Shown: in pieces, positions 45,360 to 54,445 of the stretch
Layout: each line of letters begins with the position of its first letter
Numbering within the stretch: position 1 is the stretch's first letter
Made by a program: the position numbers and the translations under genes
Assembly (NCBI GenBank): GCA_947499735.1
Contig: CANMPP010000001.1
Location: 1,612,001-1,676,000 of the forward strand
Direction of reading: 5' to 3'
Length of the DNA: 64,000 bases
From: an uncultured Pelagimonas sp.
GTDB lineage: Bacteria > Pseudomonadota > Alphaproteobacteria > Rhodobacterales > Rhodobacteraceae
The notes under the pieces: generated by a model
The model's input: the letters and a program-made list of their open reading frames with translations, nothing else
What the model was told of the DNA's origin: nothing
Databases searched by the model: none

Positions 45360-46180
45360 CTCGCGGCCTCCATTTCGTTGAAAATTTTGATTGCCTCACG
45401 ATGCGGAGCAACATCATGCACACGCAACACACGCGCCCCACCAGAAAGACACAGCATATTTGCGCTGACCGTCCCAATCAAACGCTGATCCGTATCTACA
45501 TCCAACGCCAAGCCAATCATGCTCTTGCGTGACAGGCCAGCCAGAACGGGCCTACCGAGTTGGACGAGTTCCGCAAAACGTGCCAATACGGTGTAATTCT
45601 GTTCATATGTTTTGCCAAAACCAAATCCCGGATCCAAAATGATCCGCCCCTCTGGCACGCCCGCTTTGCGCGCGATTTTCAGCGTGGTTTCGAAAAACCT
45701 CATGATATCGGACATAATATCGATATCTGGATCTTTGCTGTCCCGATTGTGCATCGCAACCAATGCACATCCTGTATCCGCCACAACCCCAGCCATATCA
45801 GGATCACCTTGCAGGCCCCAAATGTCATTGATGACAGACACACCCAACTCTGCGGCGCGATGGGCGACAGGTGCCTTATATGTATCAATCGAAACAGCTA
45901 TTTCGAGACTGCTGCATAACGGACCTAGAATCGGATCCAATCGAGCCAATTCATCCTCGGGCGATACTTTTTCAGCCCCCGGACGCGTGGATTCCGCGCC
46001 GATATCGACAATCGCGGCCCCTTCAGACTGCATTGTCAGCCCGTGTTCAATAGCCGCGTCAGCGCTTGCATGTGTACCGCCATCCGAAAATGAATCCGGC
46101 GTGACATTTAGAATGCCCATAATTTGAGGTGCGGACGAAACCGCAGCCAAAAACCGGTCACACTTGTCGGCATGCCTCAT
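45356..46180 (-). CDS. folP: Dihydropteroate synthase
   Basis: A 274-aa (beta/alpha)8 enzyme, the sulphonamide target, joining p-aminobenzoate to the pterin. Pterin-binding signatures: IMGILNVTPDSFSDGG, VDIGAESTRPGAEKV, VSIDTYKAPVAHRA, ILDPGFGFGKTYEQN, LAGLSRKSMIG and LRVHDVAPHREAIKI. It overlaps the FolB-FolK gene by four bases (ATGA). No sul-type insertion is visible. The p-aminobenzoate-making pabA/pabB lie 2 kb away. Confidence 0.96.
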   Translation of the reverse strand: MRHADKCDRFLAAVSSAPQIMGILNVTPDSFSDGGTHASADAAIEHGLTMQSEGAAIVDIGAESTRPGAEKVSPEDELARLDPILGPLCSSLEIAVSIDTYKAPVAHRAAELGVSVINDIWGLQGDPDMAGVVADTGCALVAMHNRDSKDPDIDIMSDIMRFFETTLKIARKAGVPEGRIILDPGFGFGKTYEQNYTVLARFAELVQLGRPVLAGLSRKSMIGLALDVDTDQRLIGTVSANMLCLSGGARVLRVHDVAPHREAIKIFNEMEAAR

Positions 46181-46377
46181 TCTTACAGTTCTTTCTTGTG
46201 CCCAACATTCGTCGAATGACAGATAGGGCGCAATTTCAAATGCAGCAAGACGATTGCAGCGTTGCGCGACCTTAGGACCGCGTTTTCGTCAGTCGATTAA
46301 GGCCTGAACTCTATCAAAGTGGCCAGTTTGGCCACACACCTCTGCTGCAAACGATCATGAGAGGCGTGTGCCATATA

Positions 46378-48159
46378 TCAGGCCGCGTTTTGTGACGCCT
46401 GACTTTCGCGATGAGCGCTTTCTTTATCCTGCAGCGCGAAACGTCCTGAATCTGTTGCAAGACGGTTTGCTTCGTCCCGTAGGCGCAGCGTTGATGCAGA
46501 TGTTTCTCCAAACATTGCCGCGTTTTGTTGGGTAACCTGATCCAATTGATGGGCCGCTGTCGTGATCTCTGACAAAGACAACGATTGTTCTTGGGCTGAA
46601 TCAGCCAAAGATGACACTATGCCTTTGACAGACACAATCAGTTCATTGATTTCACCCAGCGCAGTCCCAGATTCTTCAGCCAAGGAGGCACCTACCTTAA
46701 TTTCGCGTGTGGCATCACTGATCAGTGTTGCAATGTCTTGCGCAGCCTCGGACGATTTTGCAGCCAAAGCACGAACCTCACCCGCGACCACCGCAAACCC
46801 ACGACCAGCCTCGCCAGCACGTGCAGCCTCAACGCCTGTATTCAGTGCGAGAAGGCTGGTTTGGAAGGCAATATCATCGATAAGAGACGTGATATTTGCG
46901 ATTTTTTCCGAACTTACCTCGATTTGGCGCATCGCCTGGATCGTGTTTTGCACAACCTCGGCCCCGCTTTCTGTTCTTGCGCTGGCTTGCTCGACGCGAT
47001 GTGCTGCAGCTTTGCTGTCATCGGCAGAGTCTTTCACCGAATTGGACAATTCGTTTAACGCCGCGGTTGTTTCTTCTAGGGATGCTGCCTGTGTTTCTGT
47101 ACGCCGTCCCAGATCATTCGAAGCACTGTCCAATGCGTTGGTTTCTTGATGAATGGTTGCGACACCAGAGACAATGTTTTTGATCGCGTCCGAAACCTGC
47201 TCAACAGCTGCGTTAAAATCAGTTGCGACCTGCGCGTATTCCTGAGGCACATCGTCATCAAATCGCACAGTCAGATTACCGGTCGCAAACATTGACAACC
47301 TTTCGCTTAGGGTTCCAATCACGCGTTGACGGTCTTCATCGGCGCGAAGTTGTTCTTGCTCAAGCGCTTTTTGCGCCACCAAGGACGTGCGGAATTCCTC
47401 AACGGCATTCGCCATTTTTCCAATTTCGCTCTTATCACGCAAGCCAGGAATATCAGATGCCAAATCCCCATCTGCCAGTTCATTCATGCGGTTTTGCAAA
47501 GCTGCCAATGGGTTTAAGACGCTGCGAATAATCAAAGTCGAGACAACCAACAACAGTGTTATGCCCAAAGCCAATCCTATTGCTGCCGCTATGCGCAAAC
47601 TGGCAAGAGCAGCTTCGATATCGGCCACATAGGATCCCGTCCCAACCAACCATCCCCATGGCTCGAACATCTGTCCATAGCCAAGCTTGGGTTCAATCGC
47701 GTCAGTGTCAGGGTTGTTAAAGTAGTAGGTTAATCTAGACGCGCCATCGGCTGTGATGTTGTTGATGAATTCCTGAAAAATCTTGATACCGGTCACATCT
47801 TCGACCCCGATCTGATTTTCACCGATCCAATTCGGTCGAAACGGGTGCGCCTTCATCACACCATCCAAATCAAAGGCGAACATATAGCCACTGCCCTTAA
47901 AGCGAACGACCTCTAGCAGACGTCGCCCTTCTGTCTGGGCCTCATCCAGAGACAACGTCCCGTTTTCAACCCTTTCCTGCAGATCTGCTAAAAGACTGAT
48001 CGACGTATCTGTGATGCGATGCAGCTCATCATTTCGCAGGTCATAGGCCTGATCCCGCGCCTCGTTGGACATGTAGAGCGTGAGCGCAGATGCGACAATC
48101 AGGGACAGGGCGACCACAGCATAAATTCTGGCGGACAAACTCGTAAACAGACTTCGCAT
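46378..48159 (-). CDS. Methyl-accepting chemotaxis protein (sCache)
   Basis: A 593-aa transducer. TM1 ~10-31; single Cache periplasmic domain ~35-185 (YMFAFDLDGVMKAHPFRPNW, YYFNNPDTDAIEPKLGYGQM); TM2 ~187-211; HAMP ~212-265; cytoplasmic signalling region ~330-575 with the hairpin tip EVRALAAKSSEAAQDIATLI. The ATG at 48159 lies one codon after a GTG. No CheR-tethering pentapeptide at the C-terminus. The ligand is unknown; sCache domains often bind small organic acids. No che genes near. Upstream 48163-48374 is blank. Confidence 0.92.
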   Translation of the reverse strand: MRSLFTSLSARIYAVVALSLIVASALTLYMSNEARDQAYDLRNDELHRITDTSISLLADLQERVENGTLSLDEAQTEGRRLLEVVRFKGSGYMFAFDLDGVMKAHPFRPNWIGENQIGVEDVTGIKIFQEFINNITADGASRLTYYFNNPDTDAIEPKLGYGQMFEPWGWLVGTGSYVADIEAALASLRIAAAIGLALGITLLLVVSTLIIRSVLNPLAALQNRMNELADGDLASDIPGLRDKSEIGKMANAVEEFRTSLVAQKALEQEQLRADEDRQRVIGTLSERLSMFATGNLTVRFDDDVPQEYAQVATDFNAAVEQVSDAIKNIVSGVATIHQETNALDSASNDLGRRTETQAASLEETTAALNELSNSVKDSADDSKAAAHRVEQASARTESGAEVVQNTIQAMRQIEVSSEKIANITSLIDDIAFQTSLLALNTGVEAARAGEAGRGFAVVAGEVRALAAKSSEAAQDIATLISDATREIKVGASLAEESGTALGEINELIVSVKGIVSSLADSAQEQSLSLSEITTAAHQLDQVTQQNAAMFGETSASTLRLRDEANRLATDSGRFALQDKESAHRESQASQNAA

Positions 48160-48374
48160 CACAATTTCACCTTACAACATTCAACATGGAAAACTTTGGC
48201 CGATTTCCTAAAAAAATCGTTTTTTCCAACTCAAATAGCGTCAAGTTTTCGGATTAAGTGCGGTCAATTTTAGCCAAATACCATTGATCCAAGGCATATG
48301 GCCCAGACATAGCACAAGGGCACAAACCCGCTTACGCCGAAGACCCGGGGCCTACGCGAAAAGGCGTTCAGTCG

Positions 48375-48962
48375 TCATTCAATCGAAGCAGAGCCAGCGA
48401 CCTTTAGGAAGCCCCCGATCACCGCATGCCCATGTTCCGACAAGATCGATTCAGGGTGAAACTGTACGCCGTAAGTTGGATGATTTTTATGGGACAGCGC
48501 CATAATTTCACCCGCAACGGTGCGCGCCGTGATGTCTAGGTGGCGTTCCATTTCAGGTGTTTCCTGAACGATTAGAGAATGATAGCGCCCCACGTTCAAC
48601 GGTTGTGGCAAACCTTGAAACAGACCAGTTCCATCATGGTGAATTTCGCTGGCACGTCCATGCATCGGTTCCTTTGCGCGGGCAATTGCCCCTCCGAATG
48701 CAGCACCGATACATTGATGACCCAGACAAATGCCAAGGATTGGGGTCTGTCCCGACAGGTTGCGAACGACCTCAAGCGAAACGCCTGCCTCTTGCGGCGC
48801 GGCGGGCCCCGGTGACACAATGATTGCACTAGGAGCCAGATCAATGATCTGATCCAACGTGATTTCGTCATTGCGGACCACTTGCGGTGCATGACCCAAT
48901 TCAGCGCAGTAGCGCGCTACGTTGAATACAAACGAATCGTAATTATCGATGATCAGCACCAT
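48375..48962 (-). CDS. pabA: Aminodeoxychorismate synthase, glutamine amidotransferase subunit
   Basis: A 195-aa class I GATase (anthranilate/ADC component II). Nucleophile PILGICLGHQCIGAAFGG; His-Glu in TYGVQFHPESILSEHG; start MVLIIDNYDSFVFNVARYC. Paired with PabB 7 bases upstream, so it serves p-aminobenzoate rather than tryptophan, though some PabA also serve TrpE. Length fits. Confidence 0.93.
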   Translation of the reverse strand: MVLIIDNYDSFVFNVARYCAELGHAPQVVRNDEITLDQIIDLAPSAIIVSPGPAAPQEAGVSLEVVRNLSGQTPILGICLGHQCIGAAFGGAIARAKEPMHGRASEIHHDGTGLFQGLPQPLNVGRYHSLIVQETPEMERHLDITARTVAGEIMALSHKNHPTYGVQFHPESILSEHGHAVIGGFLKVAGSASIE

Positions 48963-48969
48963 GGCGCCC

Positions 48970-50349
48970 TCATGACCGCACTGCGCCAAAGGCAGCAAGC
49001 AAACGATCAGCTTTGGCCAAGCTTTCCCGATATTCAGCCTGCGGGTCGGACAAAAGCGTCATGCCACCGCCGGCTTGCACATAAGCGCGTTTCGGGGTCA
49101 TAATTGCCGTTCGGATGGCGATGTTTAAATCCATATCTCCATCAAACCCGATATACCCTATCGCTCCGCAATAGAGACCACGCGCGCCCCCTTCCAATTC
49201 AGAGATGATATTCATTGCGCGTATCTTAGGCGCACCGGTGATTGACCCACCGGGAAAGGTCGCTGCGATCACATCAAGCGGCCCCAACCCCTGCTGTAAT
49301 TGCCCCTGCACGACAGAGGTCAAGTGATGCACAGACGCATAGGTTTCCAAACCACATAGAACCGGCACATCCACGCTACCGGGATCGCAAACACGCGACA
49401 GATCATTGCGCAACAGGTCCACAATCATTGTGTTTTCTGCGCGATCTTTTTCCGAGCTCAGCAACTCTTGCCCCCGCGCCCTGTCCGTTTCAGGATCCCG
49501 CGAACGCGTAGCCGTGCCCTTGATGGGGCGCGCTTCAATCCGACCATCACGCAATGACAGGAACCGTTCAGGCGAACTGGATGCAAAGCTAACATCCCCG
49601 TCCCGCAAAAATGCGCCAAAAGGCGCAGGGTTGATATCGCGCAGTGTTAAATACAATGCCCATGGATCAAACTGATCTGGCAGATCCGCGCTAAAGCATT
49701 GGGTCAGATTGGCCTGATAGATCTGACCATCCGCAATATGGGCACGCACGCTTTCCACCGCGTTCGCAAACTCTTGTGCCGTAAAATTCGACGCCCAATC
49801 AGGAACCGGCGCGTTCTTCACGGACCGAGCTTTTGGGACGTGCAGATAGTGCAACGCCTGGGCCAGCCTACGCTGGGCACGATCCGCGCACGGGGTTGGT
49901 GCCTCTAACGATTGGCCGCTTGAACAGAGCCACGCCTTTTGCCCCAGCCGGTCAAACACAAAGATCAGGTCATAAAAGCCGAACCGAAGATCCGTCGCCA
50001 TCTCTCCTGCGCCAGTCACAGGATCCAGATTTTCGAACAAACGTCCCAGATCATATGACATATGCCCGATGCACCCGGCGCGAAACGGCAGATCCCCCGT
50101 TTTCGCCATCTGATATTGCTGCAATAGCCCCTGAAACTGCGCGATAGGATCGCCCGTTAGCGGCGCACCATTCCAGTATTCCTGCCCATCTTGGATGACA
50201 TATTCGCCAAACGGTTCAATCCCGATAAAGGAATAGCGCCCCGTCACAACATCCGGGCCAGTGCTGTCCAAAAACGCAAAACCGGGTCGCATCCGCAACC
50301 GCGCTGCCAGATCACAAGGATCCTGATAAGGCAATTCTTGCTGTATCAT
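48970..50349 (-). CDS. pabB: Aminodeoxychorismate synthase component I
   Basis: A 459-aa chorismate-binding enzyme that makes 4-amino-4-deoxychorismate for p-aminobenzoate. The PabB-diagnostic ARPIKGTATRSRD has Lys where TrpE has Ala (PIAGT). SSEKDRAENTMIVDLLRNDL, then FPGGSITGAPKIRAM, complete the signature. No GATase fusion. It lies just before pabA (7-base gap), and znuB is beyond. No pabC seen in the window. Confidence 0.94.
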   Translation of the reverse strand: MIQQELPYQDPCDLAARLRMRPGFAFLDSTGPDVVTGRYSFIGIEPFGEYVIQDGQEYWNGAPLTGDPIAQFQGLLQQYQMAKTGDLPFRAGCIGHMSYDLGRLFENLDPVTGAGEMATDLRFGFYDLIFVFDRLGQKAWLCSSGQSLEAPTPCADRAQRRLAQALHYLHVPKARSVKNAPVPDWASNFTAQEFANAVESVRAHIADGQIYQANLTQCFSADLPDQFDPWALYLTLRDINPAPFGAFLRDGDVSFASSSPERFLSLRDGRIEARPIKGTATRSRDPETDRARGQELLSSEKDRAENTMIVDLLRNDLSRVCDPGSVDVPVLCGLETYASVHHLTSVVQGQLQQGLGPLDVIAATFPGGSITGAPKIRAMNIISELEGGARGLYCGAIGYIGFDGDMDLNIAIRTAIMTPKRAYVQAGGGMTLLSDPQAEYRESLAKADRLLAAFGAVRS

Positions 50350-50382
50350 TTTGGCGTCTATCGTCTTTGACAGGGCACGACA

Positions 50383-51171
50383 TCAGTCGCGTTTGCGACC
50401 CAATATCAGAGAAAAGCAAAAAATCACAGCCGCCGTCACCACCATGCTGGGACCGGCAGGCGTATCAAAAACGAACGCGGCCTGCAGCCCGCCCAAAGCA
50501 GAGACACCGCCGATCACCGCAGCCAGAACAGCCATAATTTCAGGGGTTGGCGCAAAACGGCGGGCCGCAGCGGCGGGAATGATCAACATTGCACTGATCA
50601 ACAACACCCCGACCACCTTAATCGCGACAGCCACAACAATGGCCAATGCCAAAGTCAGAACCAGTTTCTCACGATCAGGATTAAACCCGCTGGCCCATGC
50701 CAAATCAGGTGACAATGTCGCACTTAACAACTTTTGCCATCGCCAGATCAAAAGACCGATGACCAGCAGCGCACCGCCCCAGATCACACCAAGATCTGCT
50801 TTGGACACCGCCAAAATTTCGCCAAACAGATACGCCCCCAGATCTAGCCGCGCAGATGGCACGAAGCTGACTGCAACCAAACCAAAGGCCAAAGATGCAT
50901 GGGCCAAAACACCCAGCAATGTGTCTTCTGTCAATCCGCGCCCGGTCAATGTCAGAACAAGCCCGGCCATGATCAAAGCAATGATCAAAGCGCCCACAAA
51001 AACCGGCAAGGACAGGGCCAAGGACAAAGCCACGCCCAAAATCGCAGCATGGGCGGTCGCGTCCCCGAAATAGGCCATACGTCGCCAAACGACAAAACAT
51101 CCCAAAGGCCCTGCGGCCAGTGCGACACCAACGCCGCCCAGCGCTGCGCGCATCAAAAAATCGTCAAACAT
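50383..51171 (-). CDS. znuB: Zinc ABC transporter permease
   Basis: A 262-aa ZnuB-type ABC-3 permease with about eight hydrophobic helices. MFDDFLMRAALGGVGVALAAG begins it, with AYFGDATAHAAILGVAL near residue 40 (the family's coupling region) and AVGLVLLISAMLIIPAAAAR-type segment later. It overlaps znuC by eight bases. It forms the channel of ZnuABC. The true start at 51171 follows the last conserved residues; upstream codons are znuC in another frame. Confidence 0.93.
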   Translation of the reverse strand: MFDDFLMRAALGGVGVALAAGPLGCFVVWRRMAYFGDATAHAAILGVALSLALSLPVFVGALIIALIMAGLVLTLTGRGLTEDTLLGVLAHASLAFGLVAVSFVPSARLDLGAYLFGEILAVSKADLGVIWGGALLVIGLLIWRWQKLLSATLSPDLAWASGFNPDREKLVLTLALAIVVAVAIKVVGVLLISAMLIIPAAAARRFAPTPEIMAVLAAVIGGVSALGGLQAAFVFDTPAGPSMVVTAAVIFCFSLILGRKRD

Positions 51172-51931
51172 GGTCGTGTGTGCACTCGTCTTTATGGTGG
51201 AGATGCGGAACATCCGCTGCCCTGTCGTGATGGGCATGGCTGTGTTCGTGCCGATACAGGGCAAGGGCACCCTTCGTACCAGTCCCAAACAGCGCGCGAT
51301 ATTCTTCGGCTTGTGCAACGACATCGGGGCGACCCTGACAACAGACATGGCCATTGATGCAAATCACACGGTCTGAGGCGCTCATCACAACATGTAATTC
51401 GTGACTGACCATCAGCACAGCACAACCACGCCGGTTCCGAATATTTTCGATCTGTTGGTAAAACGCAGCCGATCCAGGTTGATCCAAACCTTGTGTCGGT
51501 TCATCCAAGATCAGCAATTCTGGATCATTGAGCAATGCACGCGCCAACAAGGCACGCTGGAATTGCCCACCAGAAAGTTGTCCCATTTGACGTTTCGCCA
51601 GGTGCTCACCGCCAGCTTCTTTCAGCGCGCGCGTCTTGGCGGCCTTTGATGACTTGTGCGGCAAATCCAAAAACCGGTTCACAGTCATTGGCAAAGCCGC
51701 ATCAATCATCAAACGCTGGGGCACATAACCCAATCGCAGGTCCGATTTACGTCTTATCGTCCCCTCGCACCGCAATGCACCGATCAAAGCGCGCATCAGC
51801 GTGGATTTCCCGGATCCGTTCGGGCCAACCACGGTAACGATTTCCCCTGCTTCGATCGCAAAATCAACGTTTTGCAACACATTATGGCCGCGATAGGCGA
51901 CCGATAGTCCGTCAGCTTCGATTAGTTTCAT
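51164..51931 (-). CDS. znuC: Zinc ABC transporter ATPase
   Basis: A 255-aa ABC ATPase. Walker A GPNGSGKSTLMRAL, signature LSGGQFQRALLARAL, Walker B LLILDEPTQGLDQPG, switch His in VLMVSHELHV. The C-terminus is His/Asp-rich (HEHSHAHHDRAAD and HLHHKDECTHDHV), which can bind zinc, as found in ZnuC of several alphaproteobacteria. Its start overlaps the zur stop by four bases. It is in operon zur-znuC-znuB. Confidence 0.94.
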   Translation of the reverse strand: MKLIEADGLSVAYRGHNVLQNVDFAIEAGEIVTVVGPNGSGKSTLMRALIGALRCEGTIRRKSDLRLGYVPQRLMIDAALPMTVNRFLDLPHKSSKAAKTRALKEAGGEHLAKRQMGQLSGGQFQRALLARALLNDPELLILDEPTQGLDQPGSAAFYQQIENIRNRRGCAVLMVSHELHVVMSASDRVICINGHVCCQGRPDVVAQAEEYRALFGTGTKGALALYRHEHSHAHHDRAADVPHLHHKDECTHDHV

Positions 51932-52467
51932 GCACGCGTACTTTCCGACGTGGGACGGCATGTCGGGCAAACGCCTTCGGCCTCAACAACGATACGATCA
52001 ACCGCAAACCCAATGTCCCCCGCCGCGCCTTTCATAGCCTGTCCGACCGAATGGCTAGACGCCTCTGCGACCATGTTGCACATCGTACAGATCATAAAGG
52101 CCGGGACGTGGCTTTCACCGGAATGCGAACAAGCGACAAACGCGTTCAAACGTTCAATTTTATGCGCGAATCCGTGGCGCGTTAGAAAATCCAATGCGCG
52201 ATAAGCAACCGGCGGCTGAGATCCCAACCCTTCAACGCGCAAAACATCCAAAATTTCATACGCGCCCATGGCCCGGTGCTGCTGCAACAAAATTTCCAAC
52301 ACCCGCAGGCGAACAGGCGTCAATTGCAACCGTTCAGCCGCACAACGCTCTTTGGCAATTTTGACCCCAGTTTCGACACAACGCGCATGATCATGGGTAT
52401 GGAACCCGGTCTCATCTTGCTTTGAGCGCGTGTCATTCTCGGATTTCGGCGTGGATTGATCCGGCAT
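51928..52467 (-). CDS. zur: Zinc uptake regulator Zur (Fur family)
   Basis: A 179-aa Fur-family repressor. Winged helix: LTPVRLRVLEILLQQHRAM, then GLGSQPPVAYRALDFLTRHG, the DNA-reading helix. The C-terminal structural zinc site has FMICTMCNMVAEA and VCPTCRPTS. The N-terminus is His-rich (HTHDHARCVE). It should repress znuA and its own operon when zinc is plentiful. It is in operon with znuC and znuB, divergent from znuA. Confidence 0.92.
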   Translation of the reverse strand: MPDQSTPKSENDTRSKQDETGFHTHDHARCVETGVKIAKERCAAERLQLTPVRLRVLEILLQQHRAMGAYEILDVLRVEGLGSQPPVAYRALDFLTRHGFAHKIERLNAFVACSHSGESHVPAFMICTMCNMVAEASSHSVGQAMKGAAGDIGFAVDRIVVEAEGVCPTCRPTSESTRA

Positions 52468-52485
52468 TTTTGATCCTTCTCAAGA

Positions 52486-52537
52486 TTAACTCTTGTTAAG
52501 CGAGGCCCATCGCGATAGCAACTGTTACGTTATAACA
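52486..52537. promoter_or_regulatory. Zur-box-like palindromes between zur and znuA
   Basis: TGTTACGTTATAACA at 52523-52537 resembles the TGTTATA/TATAACA Zur/Fur box. A second inverted repeat TTAAC-TCTT-GTTAA at 52486-52499 lies nearer zur. The region is 96 bases and serves both directions. Confidence 0.6.
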
Positions 52538-52563
52538 CATCATCACTTCATGGGAATACAGAA

Positions 52564-53691
52564 ATGCGCTGCCAAATTCATGCCGCCCTCCTTGGATCCG
52601 TCGCTGCGACGGTCTTATCCCCTCTTTCTGCCGCTGCAGATACGCCGTCCGTTGCAACAGACATCGTCGCTTTGGGTGGTTTGGTTGCGTCCGTGATGGG
52701 CGATTTGGGGACACCAACCGTGATCGTACCAGCAGATGTGTCGCCACATGACTTCGCCATGCGCCCCTCGCAGGCCCGGGCCCTGAGCAATGCCGAGCTG
52801 ATCTTTTGGATGGGTGAAAGCCTGATGCCGGTCTTTGGTCGGTCGATCAATTCACTGGCCACTGAAGCACATGTTATTGACATGAACGACATTGAAGGCA
52901 CTTTGCTTCTGGGCCCACGTGACAATGCGTTGGTCGAAGTCGAAGACCACCATGACCACGGCGCACATGAAGAGCATGACGAGCATGATCATGAAGAGCA
53001 TGCAGAACACGACGATCACGACCATGATGAACATGATCACGAAGAACATGCTGAGCACGACGATCACGACCATGATGAACATGATCACGAAGAGCATGCA
53101 GAACACGACGATCACGGCCATGATGAACATGATCACGAAGAGCATGCAGAACACGACGATCATCACGATCACTCAGGTGCAGATGCTCATACATGGCTCT
53201 ACCCAGAAAATGCCAAACTTTGGCTGGATGTGATCGAAGAAGAACTCGCAGAACATGATCCAGAAAACGCAGCGATCTATGCCGCGAATGCCGACGCAGC
53301 AGCAGCAGCCATCGACGCGGCGGTCAATGAGGCGGAAACGCTTCTAGCAGACAGCCATGACAAGGGCGTCGTCACCTTCCATGACGCATATCGCTATTTT
53401 GAAACCGCGTTTAATATCAAAAGCTACGGCGCAATCGCAGACGGCCATGCCGCACCACCCTCGCCATCACATATGGCAGAATTGCGTGACATTGTTGCTG
53501 CTGAAGGTGTGAAATGCATTTTTGCTGAACCCCAATTCGACCCACGTTTGGTCGAAACAGTCGCCGAAGGCACAGATCTGTCAGCTGCGGTTTTGGATCC
53601 CCATGGTGCACATCTTACACCGGGTGCCGATTTCTATCCGTCCCTGATTGTGGATCTGGCCGGCGCCATCAGCAGCTGCGACGACCAGTAA
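52564..53691 (+). CDS. znuA: Zinc-binding periplasmic protein ZnuA
   Basis: A 375-aa cluster 9 substrate-binding protein. Signal peptide MRCQIHAALLGSVAATVLSP then a mature protein with ligand His in VSPHDFAMRPSQ, DAHTWLYPENAKL and VTFHDAYRYF. The acidic/His loop between (residues ~120-205) is enlarged and repetitive: four 16-residue units HDEHDHEEHAEHDDHD (residues 138-201). This is longer than most. Divergent from zur; convergent 3' overlap of 23 bases with pxpA. Should capture zinc for ZnuBC. Confidence 0.93.
   Translation: MRCQIHAALLGSVAATVLSPLSAAADTPSVATDIVALGGLVASVMGDLGTPTVIVPADVSPHDFAMRPSQARALSNAELIFWMGESLMPVFGRSINSLATEAHVIDMNDIEGTLLLGPRDNALVEVEDHHDHGAHEEHDEHDHEEHAEHDDHDHDEHDHEEHAEHDDHDHDEHDHEEHAEHDDHGHDEHDHEEHAEHDDHHDHSGADAHTWLYPENAKLWLDVIEEELAEHDPENAAIYAANADAAAAAIDAAVNEAETLLADSHDKGVVTFHDAYRYFETAFNIKSYGAIADGHAAPPSPSHMAELRDIVAAEGVKCIFAEPQFDPRLVETVAEGTDLSAAVLDPHGAHLTPGADFYPSLIVDLAGAISSCDDQ
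52975..53166 (+). repeat. Four tandem 48-bp repeats inside znuA
   Basis: Units at 52975, 53023, 53071 and 53119, each 48 bases and coding 16 residues of alternating His/Asp/Glu. In frame. Copies differ by a few bases; the phrase CATGATGAACATGATCACGA starts the last three. Prone to expansion or contraction by slippage. Confidence 0.9.
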
Positions 53692-54445
53692 ACGGTTTGA
53701 TATCAATGCCTGCCGCGCTCAGCTCGGCCCGGACAGCCCGGGCTATGGCCAGCGCGGTGGGCCCATCCCCATGCAGACAAATCGTGTCAATCGCCGTGGG
53801 GATTTCGCTACCATCTTCCGCTAGAATGGCCTCCGCCTGTACCATCGACACGATCCGTTTGGCCGCATAGTCCGGTTCATGGATCACCGCGCCGGGCAGC
53901 GAACGATCCACCAGAGTGGCATCCGCATTATAGGCCCGATCGGCAAAGATTTCGCCCGCCCAGAGACATCCCAGTTCTTCCACGGCCTTTTGCTGCGCTG
54001 TTCCTGCCAGCACCATGATGATGATATCGGGATCCACATCCAACGCGCCCTTGTAACAGGCAAGCGCCATATCCATGTCTTCCGCACACATATTCGCCAA
54101 TGCGCCATGCAGTTTCAGATGCCGTACCGCTCCACCCGCCGCCTTCGCCATAGTCTGCGCTGCTCCAAGCTGATAGCGCACCAGATTGCCTAAACTGGCA
54201 TGGCTTAAATGCATACGACGACGACCAAAGCCCTGCAGATCCGGAAAGCCGGGATGAGCCCCTATTCCAGTGCCATTTGCCACGGCCAAAGCCATAGTCG
54301 ATGCCATCACATCCGGGTCAGATGCATGAAATCCACAGGCGATATTGGCCGAGGAAATGACCTGCAAGATCTCTGCATCTTGCCCCATTTTCCATGGGCC
54401 AAAGCTTTCGCCCATATCCGCATTCAAATCGACGCTTGTGCTCAT
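53669..54445 (-). CDS. pxpA: 5-oxoprolinase subunit A
   Basis: A 258-aa LamB/YcsF protein that works with PxpBC to hydrolyse 5-oxoproline to glutamate using ATP. Signatures: VDLNADMGESFGPWKMG at the start, ISSANIACGFHASDP, GIGAHPGFPDLQGFGRR, and the C-terminal ICLHGDGPTALAIAR. It overlaps pxpC by four bases. Its 3' end runs 23 bases into znuA on the other strand. PxpA seems to act late in the reaction. Confidence 0.93.
   Translation of the reverse strand: MSTSVDLNADMGESFGPWKMGQDAEILQVISSANIACGFHASDPDVMASTMALAVANGTGIGAHPGFPDLQGFGRRRMHLSHASLGNLVRYQLGAAQTMAKAAGGAVRHLKLHGALANMCAEDMDMALACYKGALDVDPDIIIMVLAGTAQQKAVEELGCLWAGEIFADRAYNADATLVDRSLPGAVIHEPDYAAKRIVSMVQAEAILAEDGSEIPTAIDTICLHGDGPTALAIARAVRAELSAAGIDIKPFTGRRSC

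Noticed and set aside
52975-53166. CRISPR-like regular 48-bp repeats
   Set aside because: The repeats are directly adjacent, in frame in znuA and code His-rich units; no spacers and no cas genes.
52852-53194. Long open frames antisense to znuA
   Set aside because: They arise from the biased His/Asp/Glu codons of znuA on the other strand; no ribosome site or family.
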